The notes below the pieces were generated by a model. It saw nothing but the letters and a program-made list of their open reading frames with translations. It was not told the origin of the DNA and searched no databases. Positions 7,278 through 14,360 of a stretch of 17,241 nt of DNA are shown here, piece after piece; position 1 is the first letter of the stretch; every line of letters starts with the position of its first letter. Source of the stretch: JALZDI01 sp965653225 (GTDB taxonomy: Bacteria; Actinomycetota; Actinomycetes; Propionibacteriales; Nocardioidaceae); NCBI GenBank assembly GCA_965653225.1, contig CBFGZI010000084.1:1-17241 (forward strand), given 5' to 3'. Both the position numbers and the translations under genes were made by a program.

Positions 7278-7718
7278 GTGCCGCTCTCCGAAGAAGAGCA
7301 GCGCATGCTCGAGCAGCTCGAACAGGCGCTCGCAGCCGAGGACCCGAAGTTTGCCTCCACGCTGCGCGGTAGCAGCGCTCGCTCACGCCACCGCCGTTTC
7401 GCGTTCATCGCCGCCGGCGTGTTCCTGGTGGGCATCGTCCTGCTGATGACCGGCGCGGTCATCAACCAGATGTTCGTCGGCGCGGCCGGCTTCGTGCTGA
7501 TGCTCGCCGGCGCCTACTTCGGCCTCACCGAGTGGCGGCGCTCCACCCAGCCCGAGCCGCTGTACGCCGTCGGCGAGAAGGGTGCCAAGCCCAAGGGCAA
7601 GGGCAAGAAGGGCTCCGGCAAGGCCGGGCGCAAGCCGCGCAACCGCCCCGCCTCCTCCGGCTCGTTCATGGAGCGGATGGAAGAGCGCTGGCGTCGACGT
7701 CGAGACTCAGGTTTCTGA
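7278..7718 (+). CDS. DUF3040 family small membrane protein
   Basis: 146-residue protein of the actinobacterial DUF3040 family, whose function is not known. The N-terminus PLSEEEQRMLEQLEQAL followed by EDPKFAS is the family hallmark. Two transmembrane helices (about 41-62 and 66-85) form a hairpin. A basic Lys/Gly/Arg-rich tail (about 100-125) and a charged C-terminal helix MERMEERWRRRR (131-142) follow, probably cytoplasmic. The GTG start is chosen for GGAGG 6 nt upstream; codons upstream of it lose the strong GC bias at third positions. The last 53 bp overlap the 3' end of the transglutaminase gene on the opposite strand. DUF3040 genes are often found near division or wall genes in actinobacteria, but I cannot assign a role. 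Confidence 0.88.
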   Translation: MPLSEEEQRMLEQLEQALAAEDPKFASTLRGSSARSRHRRFAFIAAGVFLVGIVLLMTGAVINQMFVGAAGFVLMLAGAYFGLTEWRRSTQPEPLYAVGEKGAKPKGKGKKGSGKAGRKPRNRPASSGSFMERMEERWRRRRDSGF

Positions 7719-10041
7719 ACCGGTCGGTCTCCATCCGGTTCTGCCGGCGGTAGGCGCCGCGCAGCGACCGCGGCATCAGCACCGCGCGTAGCCGGTCGAG
7801 ACGGGTCTCTCGCATCCTCAGCGCGTCCACGACCAGCCGCAGGTCGTGCTCGAGGGTCGTCCCGTCGCCCGGCACCTTCGCGAACCGCGCCCGCTCCACC
7901 GTGAGGGCGAGCCGCCGCAGCGCGGACTCTGCGGCCTCGCTCCGGCGCAGCAGCGGCAGCAGCCTCGAGGCGGTCCGCCGCGGCGTGTCCACCGACCAGT
8001 CGTAGCGGAGGTCGCGCATCGAGTCGCGCAGCTCCGCCCACACCGCCTCGGCCCGCTCCTCCGGTCCGCCGGTGGCCGACAGCCGACGGCGGCGGACCAC
8101 GACGCGGGCCACGGACGGGGTCAGCAGGCCGATGACGGCTACCGCCGCGAGGGTCCACCACCACGGCGACGGGCCGTGGTGCTTGACCGAACCACCCGCG
8201 GCGCCGAGTCCTGGGTTGAGCTGTGGTGGTGCCGCACGCTGGTTGTCCTGGGTGACCGGTAGGCCGGTGATGGGCTGGTTGTTGAGCTGCGGCCGGGTGG
8301 CGTCGCCGGTGGTGTACGTCGGTGCGGTGGCCCCGGCGCGCGCGGACGGTGTCGGCTCGAACCGCACCCAGCCCGCGCCCTCGAAGTACAGCTCGGGCCA
8401 GGCGTGCATGTCGGCGAAGGTGTAGCGGTAGTCACGCATCTGCGTGCCGCCGGGCGACGAGGCACCCAGGGAGTCGTGCATCGGGTGGGCGTCGAGGAAG
8501 CCCACGGCGACGCGGGCCGGGATGCCCAGCTCGCGGGCCATCAGTGCCATCGCCGCGGCGAACTGCTCGCAGTAGCCGACCCGGTTGTTGAGGAAGGCCA
8601 GGATGTCGTTGCCGCTGTGCCCACCGGGGACCTGCAGGGAGTAGCGGAAGCCGCCCTGGGAGCGGAACCAGTCCTGCAGCAGGACCGCGCGCCGGAACTG
8701 CGACCCACCCTTGGCGGTAACCCGCTCGGCGATGTCGCTCACCTGCACCGGCACGCTGGCGGGCAGGTTGGTGTAGCGGGCGTTGATGTTGGTCGGCGCA
8801 CTGCCGGCGGTGTCGAGCTGGCTGAACGTCGGCAGTGCCTGCATCGAGGTGACCCGGTAGGTGCGGCCCGCGGCGTTCTCCTGGTCGTTGGCGGCGACGA
8901 TGTCGAGCGTGTGGGGGTCGTAGCGCCACTGGCCGCCGACCTCGACGGCGGTGGGGGCGTAGGGCACCGGCAGCCAGTCGCTGTTGAACGCCGGCGACAC
9001 GTGCACCGTGTAGGTGTCGCTGCGGGTGGCCGTCCTGGCGTTCAGCCCCGGCGGTGTCGTCATGCCGCCCCGCAGGTCGAACTTGCTGTCGACGTCGCGG
9101 TCGGAGAACTTCCACCGTGTGCCGTCGAACTCGTCCAGCGCGGCCAGCCGGAAGTAGCTCACGTTGGTGCTGGTGGTGCGGATCTCCATCGCGACGTCGT
9201 GCGAGCGCTGCAGCAGGTCGCGGTGCAGGTCGACGATCGGGTTGGTCACCTGCACCTCGCCCGGCCCGTCGCCACTGCCGGGCCCGAAGCCCAGCGCCCC
9301 CGGCGGCAGCACCGGCACGAACAGCGGCAGCACCGCCGCCGAGCCCAGCGCGACCGCGCCGACGCGCGTGGCCGACGCGTTCATGGCGCCGGTGTTGAGC
9401 CGTCGCTGCTCGTGTTCGGAGCGGACGCCGGTGAGCGAGCTGATCTGGCGGCCCCAGTGGCCGAGCCGCTCCCGCTCGTCGTACCCCATCAGCAGCAGGA
9501 AGGCGGCGGCGCCGGGCAGGAACGCCATCGTGGGCACGCCGTCCGGCGCCAGCGCGGCGGGCACGGTGTAGATGGCCAGCAGCGGCAGTCCGGTGAGGGG
9601 CACGTGCCCGATGCCGAGGCCGAGCCAGTCGACCACCAGGTAGCACGCCAGCACGGCCAGGGCGACCAGGAAGACCAGGCCGTGCGTGGCCGGCGCCGGC
9701 GGCGCAAAGGCGTTGGCGGTCTGCACTCCCTGTTCGACCAGCTGCACCATCTCCCGCGCGGTGCCACCGGTCGGGATCACGCCGGCGACCGCGGTTTCGG
9801 GGAAGTACAGCCAGGTGGTCCAGGCGATCGCCAGCACCACCTGCCCCAGCAGCACGACCGGCGCGGGAGCGCCCAGCCGCCGCAGCAGCAGTGCCGCGGC
9901 CAGCGGTCCGGCGCAGAGCAGGGCGGCGCTGAGCACGTAGCCGTTGTCGGCCAGCAGCGGGACGAACGCCATCGAGGCCGCGACCGGCGCGAGCCAGGCG
10001 AACACCGACAACATGGCGGGGGAGCCGGGCCGGGGGGTCAT
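7666..10041 (-). CDS. Membrane-anchored transglutaminase-like protein (TgpA/DUF3488 type)
   Basis: 791-residue membrane protein, last gene of the moxR-DUF58 operon. The N-terminal part has about six or seven hydrophobic segments (roughly 12-32, 36-53, 60-80, 120-140, 146-186, 227-245), then a large extracytoplasmic region with the transglutaminase-like core: VGYCEQFAAAMALMARELGIPAR (Cys491) and ADMHAWPELYFEGAGWVRFEPT (His546). The third position reads FEP (Glu562), where many superfamily members have Asp. Another helix (about 626-645) precedes a charged cytoplasmic tail. ATG 10041 is chosen because it forms an ATGA overlap with the DUF58 stop; the frame extends further upstream only into a poor sequence. 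Such proteins are presumed to act on envelope proteins; the substrate is unknown. The 3' end overlaps the convergent DUF3040 gene by 53 bp. Confidence 0.93.
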   Translation of the reverse strand: MTPRPGSPAMLSVFAWLAPVAASMAFVPLLADNGYVLSAALLCAGPLAAALLLRRLGAPAPVVLLGQVVLAIAWTTWLYFPETAVAGVIPTGGTAREMVQLVEQGVQTANAFAPPAPATHGLVFLVALAVLACYLVVDWLGLGIGHVPLTGLPLLAIYTVPAALAPDGVPTMAFLPGAAAFLLLMGYDERERLGHWGRQISSLTGVRSEHEQRRLNTGAMNASATRVGAVALGSAAVLPLFVPVLPPGALGFGPGSGDGPGEVQVTNPIVDLHRDLLQRSHDVAMEIRTTSTNVSYFRLAALDEFDGTRWKFSDRDVDSKFDLRGGMTTPPGLNARTATRSDTYTVHVSPAFNSDWLPVPYAPTAVEVGGQWRYDPHTLDIVAANDQENAAGRTYRVTSMQALPTFSQLDTAGSAPTNINARYTNLPASVPVQVSDIAERVTAKGGSQFRRAVLLQDWFRSQGGFRYSLQVPGGHSGNDILAFLNNRVGYCEQFAAAMALMARELGIPARVAVGFLDAHPMHDSLGASSPGGTQMRDYRYTFADMHAWPELYFEGAGWVRFEPTPSARAGATAPTYTTGDATRPQLNNQPITGLPVTQDNQRAAPPQLNPGLGAAGGSVKHHGPSPWWWTLAAVAVIGLLTPSVARVVVRRRRLSATGGPEERAEAVWAELRDSMRDLRYDWSVDTPRRTASRLLPLLRRSEAAESALRRLALTVERARFAKVPGDGTTLEHDLRLVVDALRMRETRLDRLRAVLMPRSLRGAYRRQNRMETDRFRNLSLDVDASALPSAP
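7717..7741 (+). terminator. Possible hairpin terminator just after DUF3040, inside the opposing gene
   Basis: Perfect 7-bp inverted repeat GAACCGG (7717-7723) / CCGGTTC (7735-7741) with an 11-nt loop, beginning within the DUF3040 stop codon. No T-tract, and the bases are also coding on the other strand, so it may be chance. Confidence 0.3.
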
Positions 10042-11342
10042 GGCGCCGGCTCCTGCACCGGGATCGAGGCCGCCGCCTGGGCCGCGCGCAGCGGACTCAG
10101 CAGCTGGCCCCACAGCGGCCCGATCTGGTCGGCCGGGCCGGCGGTGGCGACGCGCCACCCGTTGGCCCGCAGCTCGGCCGCGCTGCGGCGTACCTGCTCC
10201 TGGATGTCGGCGCGCTCACGGGAGTCCTCGCGCATCCAGGCCGACGGGTCGGCGATGACCGCGTAGCCCGCTGCGGCGCCCTGCGCGAGCCGGCGCAGTG
10301 CGGACAGGTCGTGCGGGGTGAGCACCCCGACCAGGGCCACCAGCACCCCGCCGACCTCGGTGTGGTCGCGCGGCAGCTCCAGCCGCTTGCGGTGGCTCGG
10401 CTGTATGACCGCGAGGTGCTCCAGCAGGTCGTCGGCGTCGCCCACCGCGCCGGACCCCCGGTCGTGCCAGTGCCCGGCGCTGTCGTCGTAGTCCTCGCTC
10501 ACCAGCCGCATCGCGTAGCCCTGTCCGGACAGGTGCACCCCCACGGAGGCGGTCGCGGTCACCAGCCACTCGAACGACGAGGCCGGTCCGCTGCCGCGGT
10601 GCGCCACCGCGCGGGTGTCCATCAGCAGGGTGGCGCGGGTCTGCCACGGCTGCTCCTCGCGGCGCACCATCAGCTCGCCGACGCGGGCGGTGGACGGCCA
10701 GTGCACCCGGCGCAGGTCGTCGCCGTGCCGGTACTCCCGGATCAGCACGTCCTCGGTGCCGGCCGAGGCGAACGCGCGCGGCCGGCTGTCGCCGGTGCCG
10801 GACTGCTCGCCGTGCAGCTGCCCCTCCGGGAGGGGATGGACCGGCGGGGTGACGGTCAGCGTGTGCCGTGCCTCGAAGGACCGCTCGATCTCGATCAGGC
10901 CGAACGGGTCGCACACCCGCACCGACAGCGGGCCGATGACGAACCGGCCCCGCACGTCGGACCGCAGCGTGTAGCTGATCTCGCGGCGCCAGCGCGGCCC
11001 GATCTGGTCGATGACGAACCGCGGCCGGGTGCCGAGCATGTACGGCACCGAGTCCTCGAGCATCAGCACGCTGGACGGGAGGCGGCCGGCGTTCCTCAGC
11101 TCCAGGGTCACCTTCGCCGGCTGTCCGACCGGGAGCCGCAGCGGCTGCAGCGAGCGGCTGCACGAGAGCCGGTACCGGGCGCGGCCCACGAGGACCAGCG
11201 TCACGACCGGCAGCATCAGCACCAGGAACCCGGCCCGCAGGAGGTCGCTCTGCCCGAGCAGTACCGCACATGCCACGCAGGTGAGACCGGCGGCCAGAAA
11301 GGCCCGGCCCCGAGTCGTCAGCGCGTCCAGGACCCCCCGCAT
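10038..11342 (-). CDS. DUF58 domain-containing membrane protein
   Basis: 434-residue protein of the DUF58 family, the usual partner of MoxR ATPases. Two N-terminal hydrophobic segments (about 13-30 and 35-53) anchor it; an immunoglobulin-like/beta-rich region follows. The DUF58 signature VLIREYRHGDDLRRVHWPST continues into ARVGELMVRREE (about 199-230), after which comes a probable von Willebrand factor A-like fold (TLLMDTRA onward). ATG 11342 is preferred: AGGTGA, which also contains the moxR stop, sits 5 nt upstream as a Shine-Dalgarno site. A GTG three codons earlier (11351) would give a 4-nt GTGA overlap and is the main alternative. Either way translation is coupled to moxR. At the other end the stop overlaps the transglutaminase ATG. 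Confidence 0.92.
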   Translation of the reverse strand: MRGVLDALTTRGRAFLAAGLTCVACAVLLGQSDLLRAGFLVLMLPVVTLVLVGRARYRLSCSRSLQPLRLPVGQPAKVTLELRNAGRLPSSVLMLEDSVPYMLGTRPRFVIDQIGPRWRREISYTLRSDVRGRFVIGPLSVRVCDPFGLIEIERSFEARHTLTVTPPVHPLPEGQLHGEQSGTGDSRPRAFASAGTEDVLIREYRHGDDLRRVHWPSTARVGELMVRREEQPWQTRATLLMDTRAVAHRGSGPASSFEWLVTATASVGVHLSGQGYAMRLVSEDYDDSAGHWHDRGSGAVGDADDLLEHLAVIQPSHRKRLELPRDHTEVGGVLVALVGVLTPHDLSALRRLAQGAAAGYAVIADPSAWMREDSRERADIQEQVRRSAAELRANGWRVATAGPADQIGPLWGQLLSPLRAAQAAASIPVQEPAP

Positions 11343-11347
11343 CGTGT

Positions 11348-12355
11348 TCACCTACCGGACATCGAGGTGCTCCGGGCCTGCGGCATGGGCACGTTGGTCA
11401 TGATGTCGCGCAGGATCTTCTCCGCCGAGCGGCCGGCGAGGTGCGCCTCGGTGTTGGGCAGCACCCGGTGGGCCAGCACGGGTATGACGAGCCCCACGAC
11501 GTCGTCGGGCACGACATAGTCGCGTTCGTCCAGCGCGGCGGCCGCGCGGGCCGCCTGCACCAGGTGCAGCGTCGACCGGGGTGAGGCCCCCAGCCGCAGG
11601 TCGGCGGAGCGCCTGGTCGCGGTGGTCAGCGCGACGGCGTACTGCTTCACCGCGTCGGTGACGAAGACGCCGGACACGACGTCGGTCAGGCGGCCCACCT
11701 CGGCCGCGTTGGTCACCGGCTGCACGTTCTCGAGCGGGTTGGCACCGCTGCGGCTGTTGAGCATGGCCAGCTCGGCGCTCTCGACCGGGTAGCCCATCGA
11801 CACCCGGGCCATGAACCGGTCGCGCTGCGCTTCCGGCAGCGGGTAGGTGCCCTCCATCTCGATGGGGTTCTGGGTCGCGATCACCATGAACGGGCGCTCG
11901 AGGATGTAGGTGACGCCGTCGGAGGTGACCTGGCCCTCCTCCATGCACTCCAGCAGTGCCGCCTGCGTCTTCGGCGAGGCGCGGTTGATCTCGTCGCCCA
12001 CGACCACGTTGGCGAAGACGCCTCCGGGCCGGAACTCGAACCGATGCGTCTCCTGGTTGTAGACCGATACGCCGGTGACGTCGGAGGGCAGCAGGTCGGG
12101 GGTGAACTGGATCCGCTTGACCGTGCAGTCGATGGAGCGCGCCAGCGCCTTGGACAGCATGGTCTTGCCGACTCCTGGGACGTCCTCGATCAGCAGGTGA
12201 CCCTGGGCGAGCATCACGGTGAGCGCGAGCTTGACGACCTCGGGCTTGCCCTCGATCACGGTCTCGACCGACTCGCGGATCCCGGTCGCGACCTTGGTGA
12301 GGGTCGCGAACTCCGAGGTCTCGTCGTCGGCCCGCGCGGTGCTGTCCGTCGACAC
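11348..12355 (-). CDS. moxR: MoxR-family AAA+ ATPase
   Basis: 335-residue MoxR/AAA_3 ATPase, first gene of a three-gene operon; the family acts as chaperone-like assembly or activation factors for partner proteins with VWA-type domains. Walker A lies at 57-65 (EDVPGVGKT), Walker B at 117-122 (VVVGDE, Asp121 and Glu122), sensor 1 at 160-164 (ATQNP), and GTYPLPEAQRDRF (169-181) is characteristic. The frame stays open up to 12634, but the segment upstream of GTG 12355 is intergenic in character and contains the divergent mraZ promoter. GTG 12355 has GGGAAGGGG 7 nt upstream and lies about 27 nt inside a predicted transcript. Confidence 0.95.
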   Translation of the reverse strand: MSTDSTARADDETSEFATLTKVATGIRESVETVIEGKPEVVKLALTVMLAQGHLLIEDVPGVGKTMLSKALARSIDCTVKRIQFTPDLLPSDVTGVSVYNQETHRFEFRPGGVFANVVVGDEINRASPKTQAALLECMEEGQVTSDGVTYILERPFMVIATQNPIEMEGTYPLPEAQRDRFMARVSMGYPVESAELAMLNSRSGANPLENVQPVTNAAEVGRLTDVVSGVFVTDAVKQYAVALTTATRRSADLRLGASPRSTLHLVQAARAAAALDERDYVVPDDVVGLVIPVLAHRVLPNTEAHLAGRSAEKILRDIMTNVPMPQARSTSMSGR

Positions 12356-12389
12356 CCGACCGCCCCTTCCCGTCAACGTGTGTGCTCTC

Positions 12390-12418
12390 ACGCTAGCCGT
12401 ACCCGTGCATCGGCCCAA
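12390..12418 (-). promoter_or_regulatory. Predicted promoter of the moxR operon
   Basis: On the - strand, TTGGGC (12418-12413) is separated by 17 nt from TAGCGT (12395-12390), a fair SigA-type arrangement. The start site would be near 12383, leaving a leader of about 27 nt that contains the purine-rich ribosome binding site before GTG 12355. Confidence 0.55.
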
Positions 12419-12435
12419 GCGGAATGGCCCGACTG

Positions 12436-12473
12436 CTCCACCTCTGCACCACCGGCGCCCCACCTTCCCCCAC
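12436..12473 (-). promoter_or_regulatory. Second GTGG-repeat array, possible MraZ-type boxes facing moxR
   Basis: Reading the - strand, GTGGGG occurs at 12473-12468 and again at 12463-12458, exactly 10 bp apart, followed by degenerate GTGGTG (12452-12447) and GTGGAG (12441-12436) at 11-bp steps. The array ends 18 nt upstream of the predicted moxR -35 element. A further GTGGGT lies at 12489-12484, out of phase. The two perfect boxes match the mraZ operator units. Function is inference. Confidence 0.4.
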
Positions 12474-12550
12474 CACGCGGCCGACCCACTCGTGACCTGC
12501 GGGTTTGCCGGTCCCGGTGACCGCGACACCAGCCACGAATCCCGGCGTTT

Positions 12551-12596
12551 GTGTTGGACAGTGGGGCGAAGTGGGGTACGGTGGGGCGCAATGGAG
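12551..12596 (+). promoter_or_regulatory. MraZ operator: GTGGGG direct repeats at 10-bp spacing
   Basis: Three perfect GTGGGG boxes start at 12561, 12571 and 12581, flanked in phase by degenerate GTGTTG (12551) and ATGGAG (12591). MraZ proteins are known to bind TGGG-type direct repeats of about 10-bp period upstream of their own gene. The boxes cover the spacer, the -10 and the start region of the mraZ promoter, as expected for autorepression of the division cluster. Confidence 0.85.
12554..12582 (+). promoter_or_regulatory. mraZ (dcw cluster) promoter
   Basis: TTGGAC (12554-12559), 17-nt spacer, TACGGT (12577-12582): a good SigA-type promoter with a predicted start near A12590. The leader of about 27 nt holds AGGAGG (12601-12606), 10 nt before the mraZ ATG. 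Confidence 0.8.
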
Positions 12597-12616
12597 GAAC
12601 AGGAGGTGTGCGGTCG

Positions 12617-13048
12617 ATGTTCTTCGGCACCCACACCCCGCGGCTTGACGACAAGGGCCGGCTGTTCCTCCCCGCGAAGTTCCGGGAGCAGTTGCAGGAG
12701 GGGCTCGTGATCACACGGGGGCAGGAGCGGTGTCTGTACGTCTGGCCGCTGGCCGAGTTCGGCGCGCTCACCGAGCAGATGCGGCAGGCGCCGATGACGA
12801 ACAAGAAGGCCCGCGACTACATGCGCATGCTGTTCGCCGGCGCCTCGGACGAGACGCCCGACAAGCAGGGGCGCATCACCGTCCCGCCGATGCTGCGCGA
12901 GTACGCCTCACTGACCCGCGACTGCGTCGTGATCGGCGCGATGAACCGCGTCGAGGTATGGGACGCGGAGTCCTGGCAGCGCTACTCCGGGGAGCAGGAG
13001 CAAGCGTTCGCGGACCTGTCCGAGGAGGTGCTCCCGGGCGTGTTCTAG
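12617..13048 (+). CDS. mraZ: Transcriptional regulator MraZ
   Basis: 143-residue DNA-binding regulator, the usual first gene of the division and cell wall cluster. It carries two SpoVT/AbrB-type half domains, with signatures DKGRLFLPAKFRE (12-24) and DKQGRITVPPMLRE (82-95), the normal tandem layout and length for MraZ. ATG 12617 follows a perfect AGGAGG by 10 nt and gives the family N-terminus MFFGTHTPRLDDKGR. Its likely targets are the GTGGGG repeats directly upstream. Confidence 0.97.
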   Translation: MFFGTHTPRLDDKGRLFLPAKFREQLQEGLVITRGQERCLYVWPLAEFGALTEQMRQAPMTNKKARDYMRMLFAGASDETPDKQGRITVPPMLREYASLTRDCVVIGAMNRVEVWDAESWQRYSGEQEQAFADLSEEVLPGVF

Positions 13049-13117
13049 CAACCCTTCCTGCCATTTGCGAACGGTGGTGAACCCACAGTGTCGAGAGTCG
13101 TACGGCGAGGCCTCCAA

Positions 13118-13183
13118 CCCGCTCACCCAGTCTTCTGGCGCACCTTCCCCGGTGCCAGACGGCTGCTTCCCAGGGCGAGCGGG
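13118..13183 (+). other. Long imperfect stem-loop between mraZ and the small membrane protein gene
   Basis: Outer arms CCCGCTCACCC (13118-13128) and GGGCGAGCGGG (13173-13183) pair at 10 of 11 positions. An inner stem pairs TCTGGC(GC)ACC (13134-13144) with GGTGCCAGA (13151-13159) around a 6-nt loop. The segment 13049-13234 lacks the coding third-position bias, so it is an untranslated region inside the cluster. It could be an attenuator, a processing site or a partial terminator. No T-tract follows. Confidence 0.45.
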
Positions 13184-13223
13184 TGGGGACCTGGCCGCAC
13201 GAAGGTCTCGGTTCGCAAGGGGC

Positions 13224-13230
13224 GAGGGGG
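13224..13230 (+). promoter_or_regulatory. Shine-Dalgarno site supporting a TTG start
   Basis: GAGGGGG starts 11 nt upstream of TTG 13235 (GAGG core 7 nt away). No ATG or GTG lies in frame between GTG 13088 and this point. Confidence 0.55.
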
Positions 13231-13234
13231 GTCC

Positions 13235-13396
13235 TTGAGCGCCCTCACGCTGCTGACCGACGGACTCGAGCGCGGCCGTCCGCCGCGCCGGGTCCGTGAG
13301 GAGGTCCGCGACGGCATCGCGGTCGCAGCGTTCTCGGCCGCCGCGTCCACCGCGCTGGCCATGGTCCTGATCGCACTCACCACGCTGGCCGGCTGA
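13235..13396 (+). CDS. Small single-pass membrane protein between mraZ and rsmH
   Basis: 53-residue unrecognised protein. Residues 1-27 are hydrophilic and basic (LERGRPPRRVREEVRDG), and 28-50 form one transmembrane helix ending almost at the C-terminus, so it is probably a tail-anchored or type II inner membrane protein. TTG 13235 is chosen because codons downstream have the strong GC third-position bias (about 48 of 53) while the upstream extension to GTG 13088 does not, and because a GAGG site is well placed. The stop is 4 nt before the rsmH ATG, so translation is probably coupled. Its place in the dcw cluster suggests a division or wall role, by context only. Confidence 0.72.
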   Translation: MSALTLLTDGLERGRPPRRVREEVRDGIAVAAFSAAASTALAMVLIALTTLAG

Positions 13397-13400
13397 GCCG

Positions 13401-14360
13401 ATGACCGACGCCACCCACGTTCCGGTGCTGCTCGACCGGGTCGTCGCGCTCGTCGCACCCCCGCTGGAGCAACCCGGCTCCGTGCTGGTCGACGCAACCC
13501 TGGGTCTCGGCGGCCACGCCGAGGCCGTGCTGCGCGCATGCCCGCAGGCCCACCTGGTCGGTCTCGACCGCGACCCGCACGCCATCGAGTACGCCGAGGG
13601 GCGGCTGGCGGAGTTCGCCGCCCGGATGACGCTGGTGCACGCGGTGTACGACGAGCTCCCCGAGGTGCTCCGGAGGCTCGGCCACCGGCAGGTGCAGGGC
13701 GTGCTGTTCGACCTGGGCGTCTCGTCCATGCAGATCGACCTGCGCGAGCGCGGCTTCTCCTACGCGAAGGACGCCCCGCTGGACATGCGCATGGACCCCA
13801 CCCGCGGGCGCACCGCCGCGGACGTGCTCAACACCTACCCGGCGCAGGACCTGGCCCGGGTGCTGCAGACCTACGGCGAGGAGCGGTTCGCGCACCGCAT
13901 CGCCACCCGGATCGTGCGCGAGCGGGAGCGGCAGCCGTTCGACACCAGCGCGCGCCTGGTGGAGGTCGTCTCCGCCGCGATCCCGGCCGCCGCCCGTCGC
14001 AGCGGCCACCCGGCCAAGCGGATCTTCCAGGCGCTGCGGATCGAGGTCAACGAGGAGATCACCGTGCTGCAGCGCGCACTGCCGGCGGCGGTCGACGCTC
14101 TCGCGGTCGGCGGCCGATTGGTCGTCATGTCCTACCACTCGCTGGAGGACCGGCTCACCAAGCAGGTGCTGGGCCGGCTCTCCAGCAGTACGGCACCGCC
14201 GGACCTGCCCGTCGTGCCGCCGGAGCACCAGCCGCAGCTGCGGCTGCTCACGCGCGGCGCGGAGAAGGCCGACGAGGACGAGATCCGGGTGAACCCGCGG
14301 GCGGCGTCGGTCCGCCTGCGGGCCGCCCAACGCATCAGGGAGAGGGAGGTCGCCGCATGA
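13401..14360 (+). CDS. rsmH: 16S rRNA (cytosine(1402)-N(4))-methyltransferase RsmH (MraW)
   Basis: 319-residue SAM-dependent enzyme that methylates N4 of C1402 in 16S rRNA in the decoding centre. Motifs in order: HVPVLLDRV near the N-terminus, SAM site DATLGLGGH (31-39), GLDRDPHA (54-61), FDLGVSSMQID (103-113), GFSYAKDAPLDMRMD (118-132), RIFQALRIEVNEE (207-219) and SYHSLEDR (244-251). Length and order are normal. ATG 13401 lies 4 nt after the preceding small gene. The stop overlaps the ATG of an 18-codon ORF. Confidence 0.97.
   Translation: MTDATHVPVLLDRVVALVAPPLEQPGSVLVDATLGLGGHAEAVLRACPQAHLVGLDRDPHAIEYAEGRLAEFAARMTLVHAVYDELPEVLRRLGHRQVQGVLFDLGVSSMQIDLRERGFSYAKDAPLDMRMDPTRGRTAADVLNTYPAQDLARVLQTYGEERFAHRIATRIVRERERQPFDTSARLVEVVSAAIPAAARRSGHPAKRIFQALRIEVNEEITVLQRALPAAVDALAVGGRLVVMSYHSLEDRLTKQVLGRLSSSTAPPDLPVVPPEHQPQLRLLTRGAEKADEDEIRVNPRAASVRLRAAQRIREREVAA

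Noticed and set aside
7318..7333. TCGAAC-like half site resembling a LexA box
   Set aside because: Only one half matches and it lies inside the DUF3040 coding region.
8404..10266. 620-residue open frame on the + strand
   Set aside because: Antisense of the transglutaminase and DUF58 genes; composition typical of a high-GC shadow frame.
12356..12634. N-terminal extension of moxR to 12634
   Set aside because: The added 93 residues cross the mraZ promoter and operator and look non-coding; GTG 12355 has a purine-rich ribosome binding site and a promoter at the right distance.
12591..12710. Leaderless 39-residue ORF starting at ATG 12591, 8 nt after the mraZ -10
   Set aside because: Out of frame with mraZ and overlapping its 5' coding region; the Ser/Arg/Gly-rich product looks like a shadow, and this ATG is the edge of a degenerate MraZ box.
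13088..13234. Longer start (GTG 13088) for the small membrane protein
   Set aside because: These 49 codons have about a quarter A/T third positions against under 10% downstream, and the segment is better explained by stem-loop structure.
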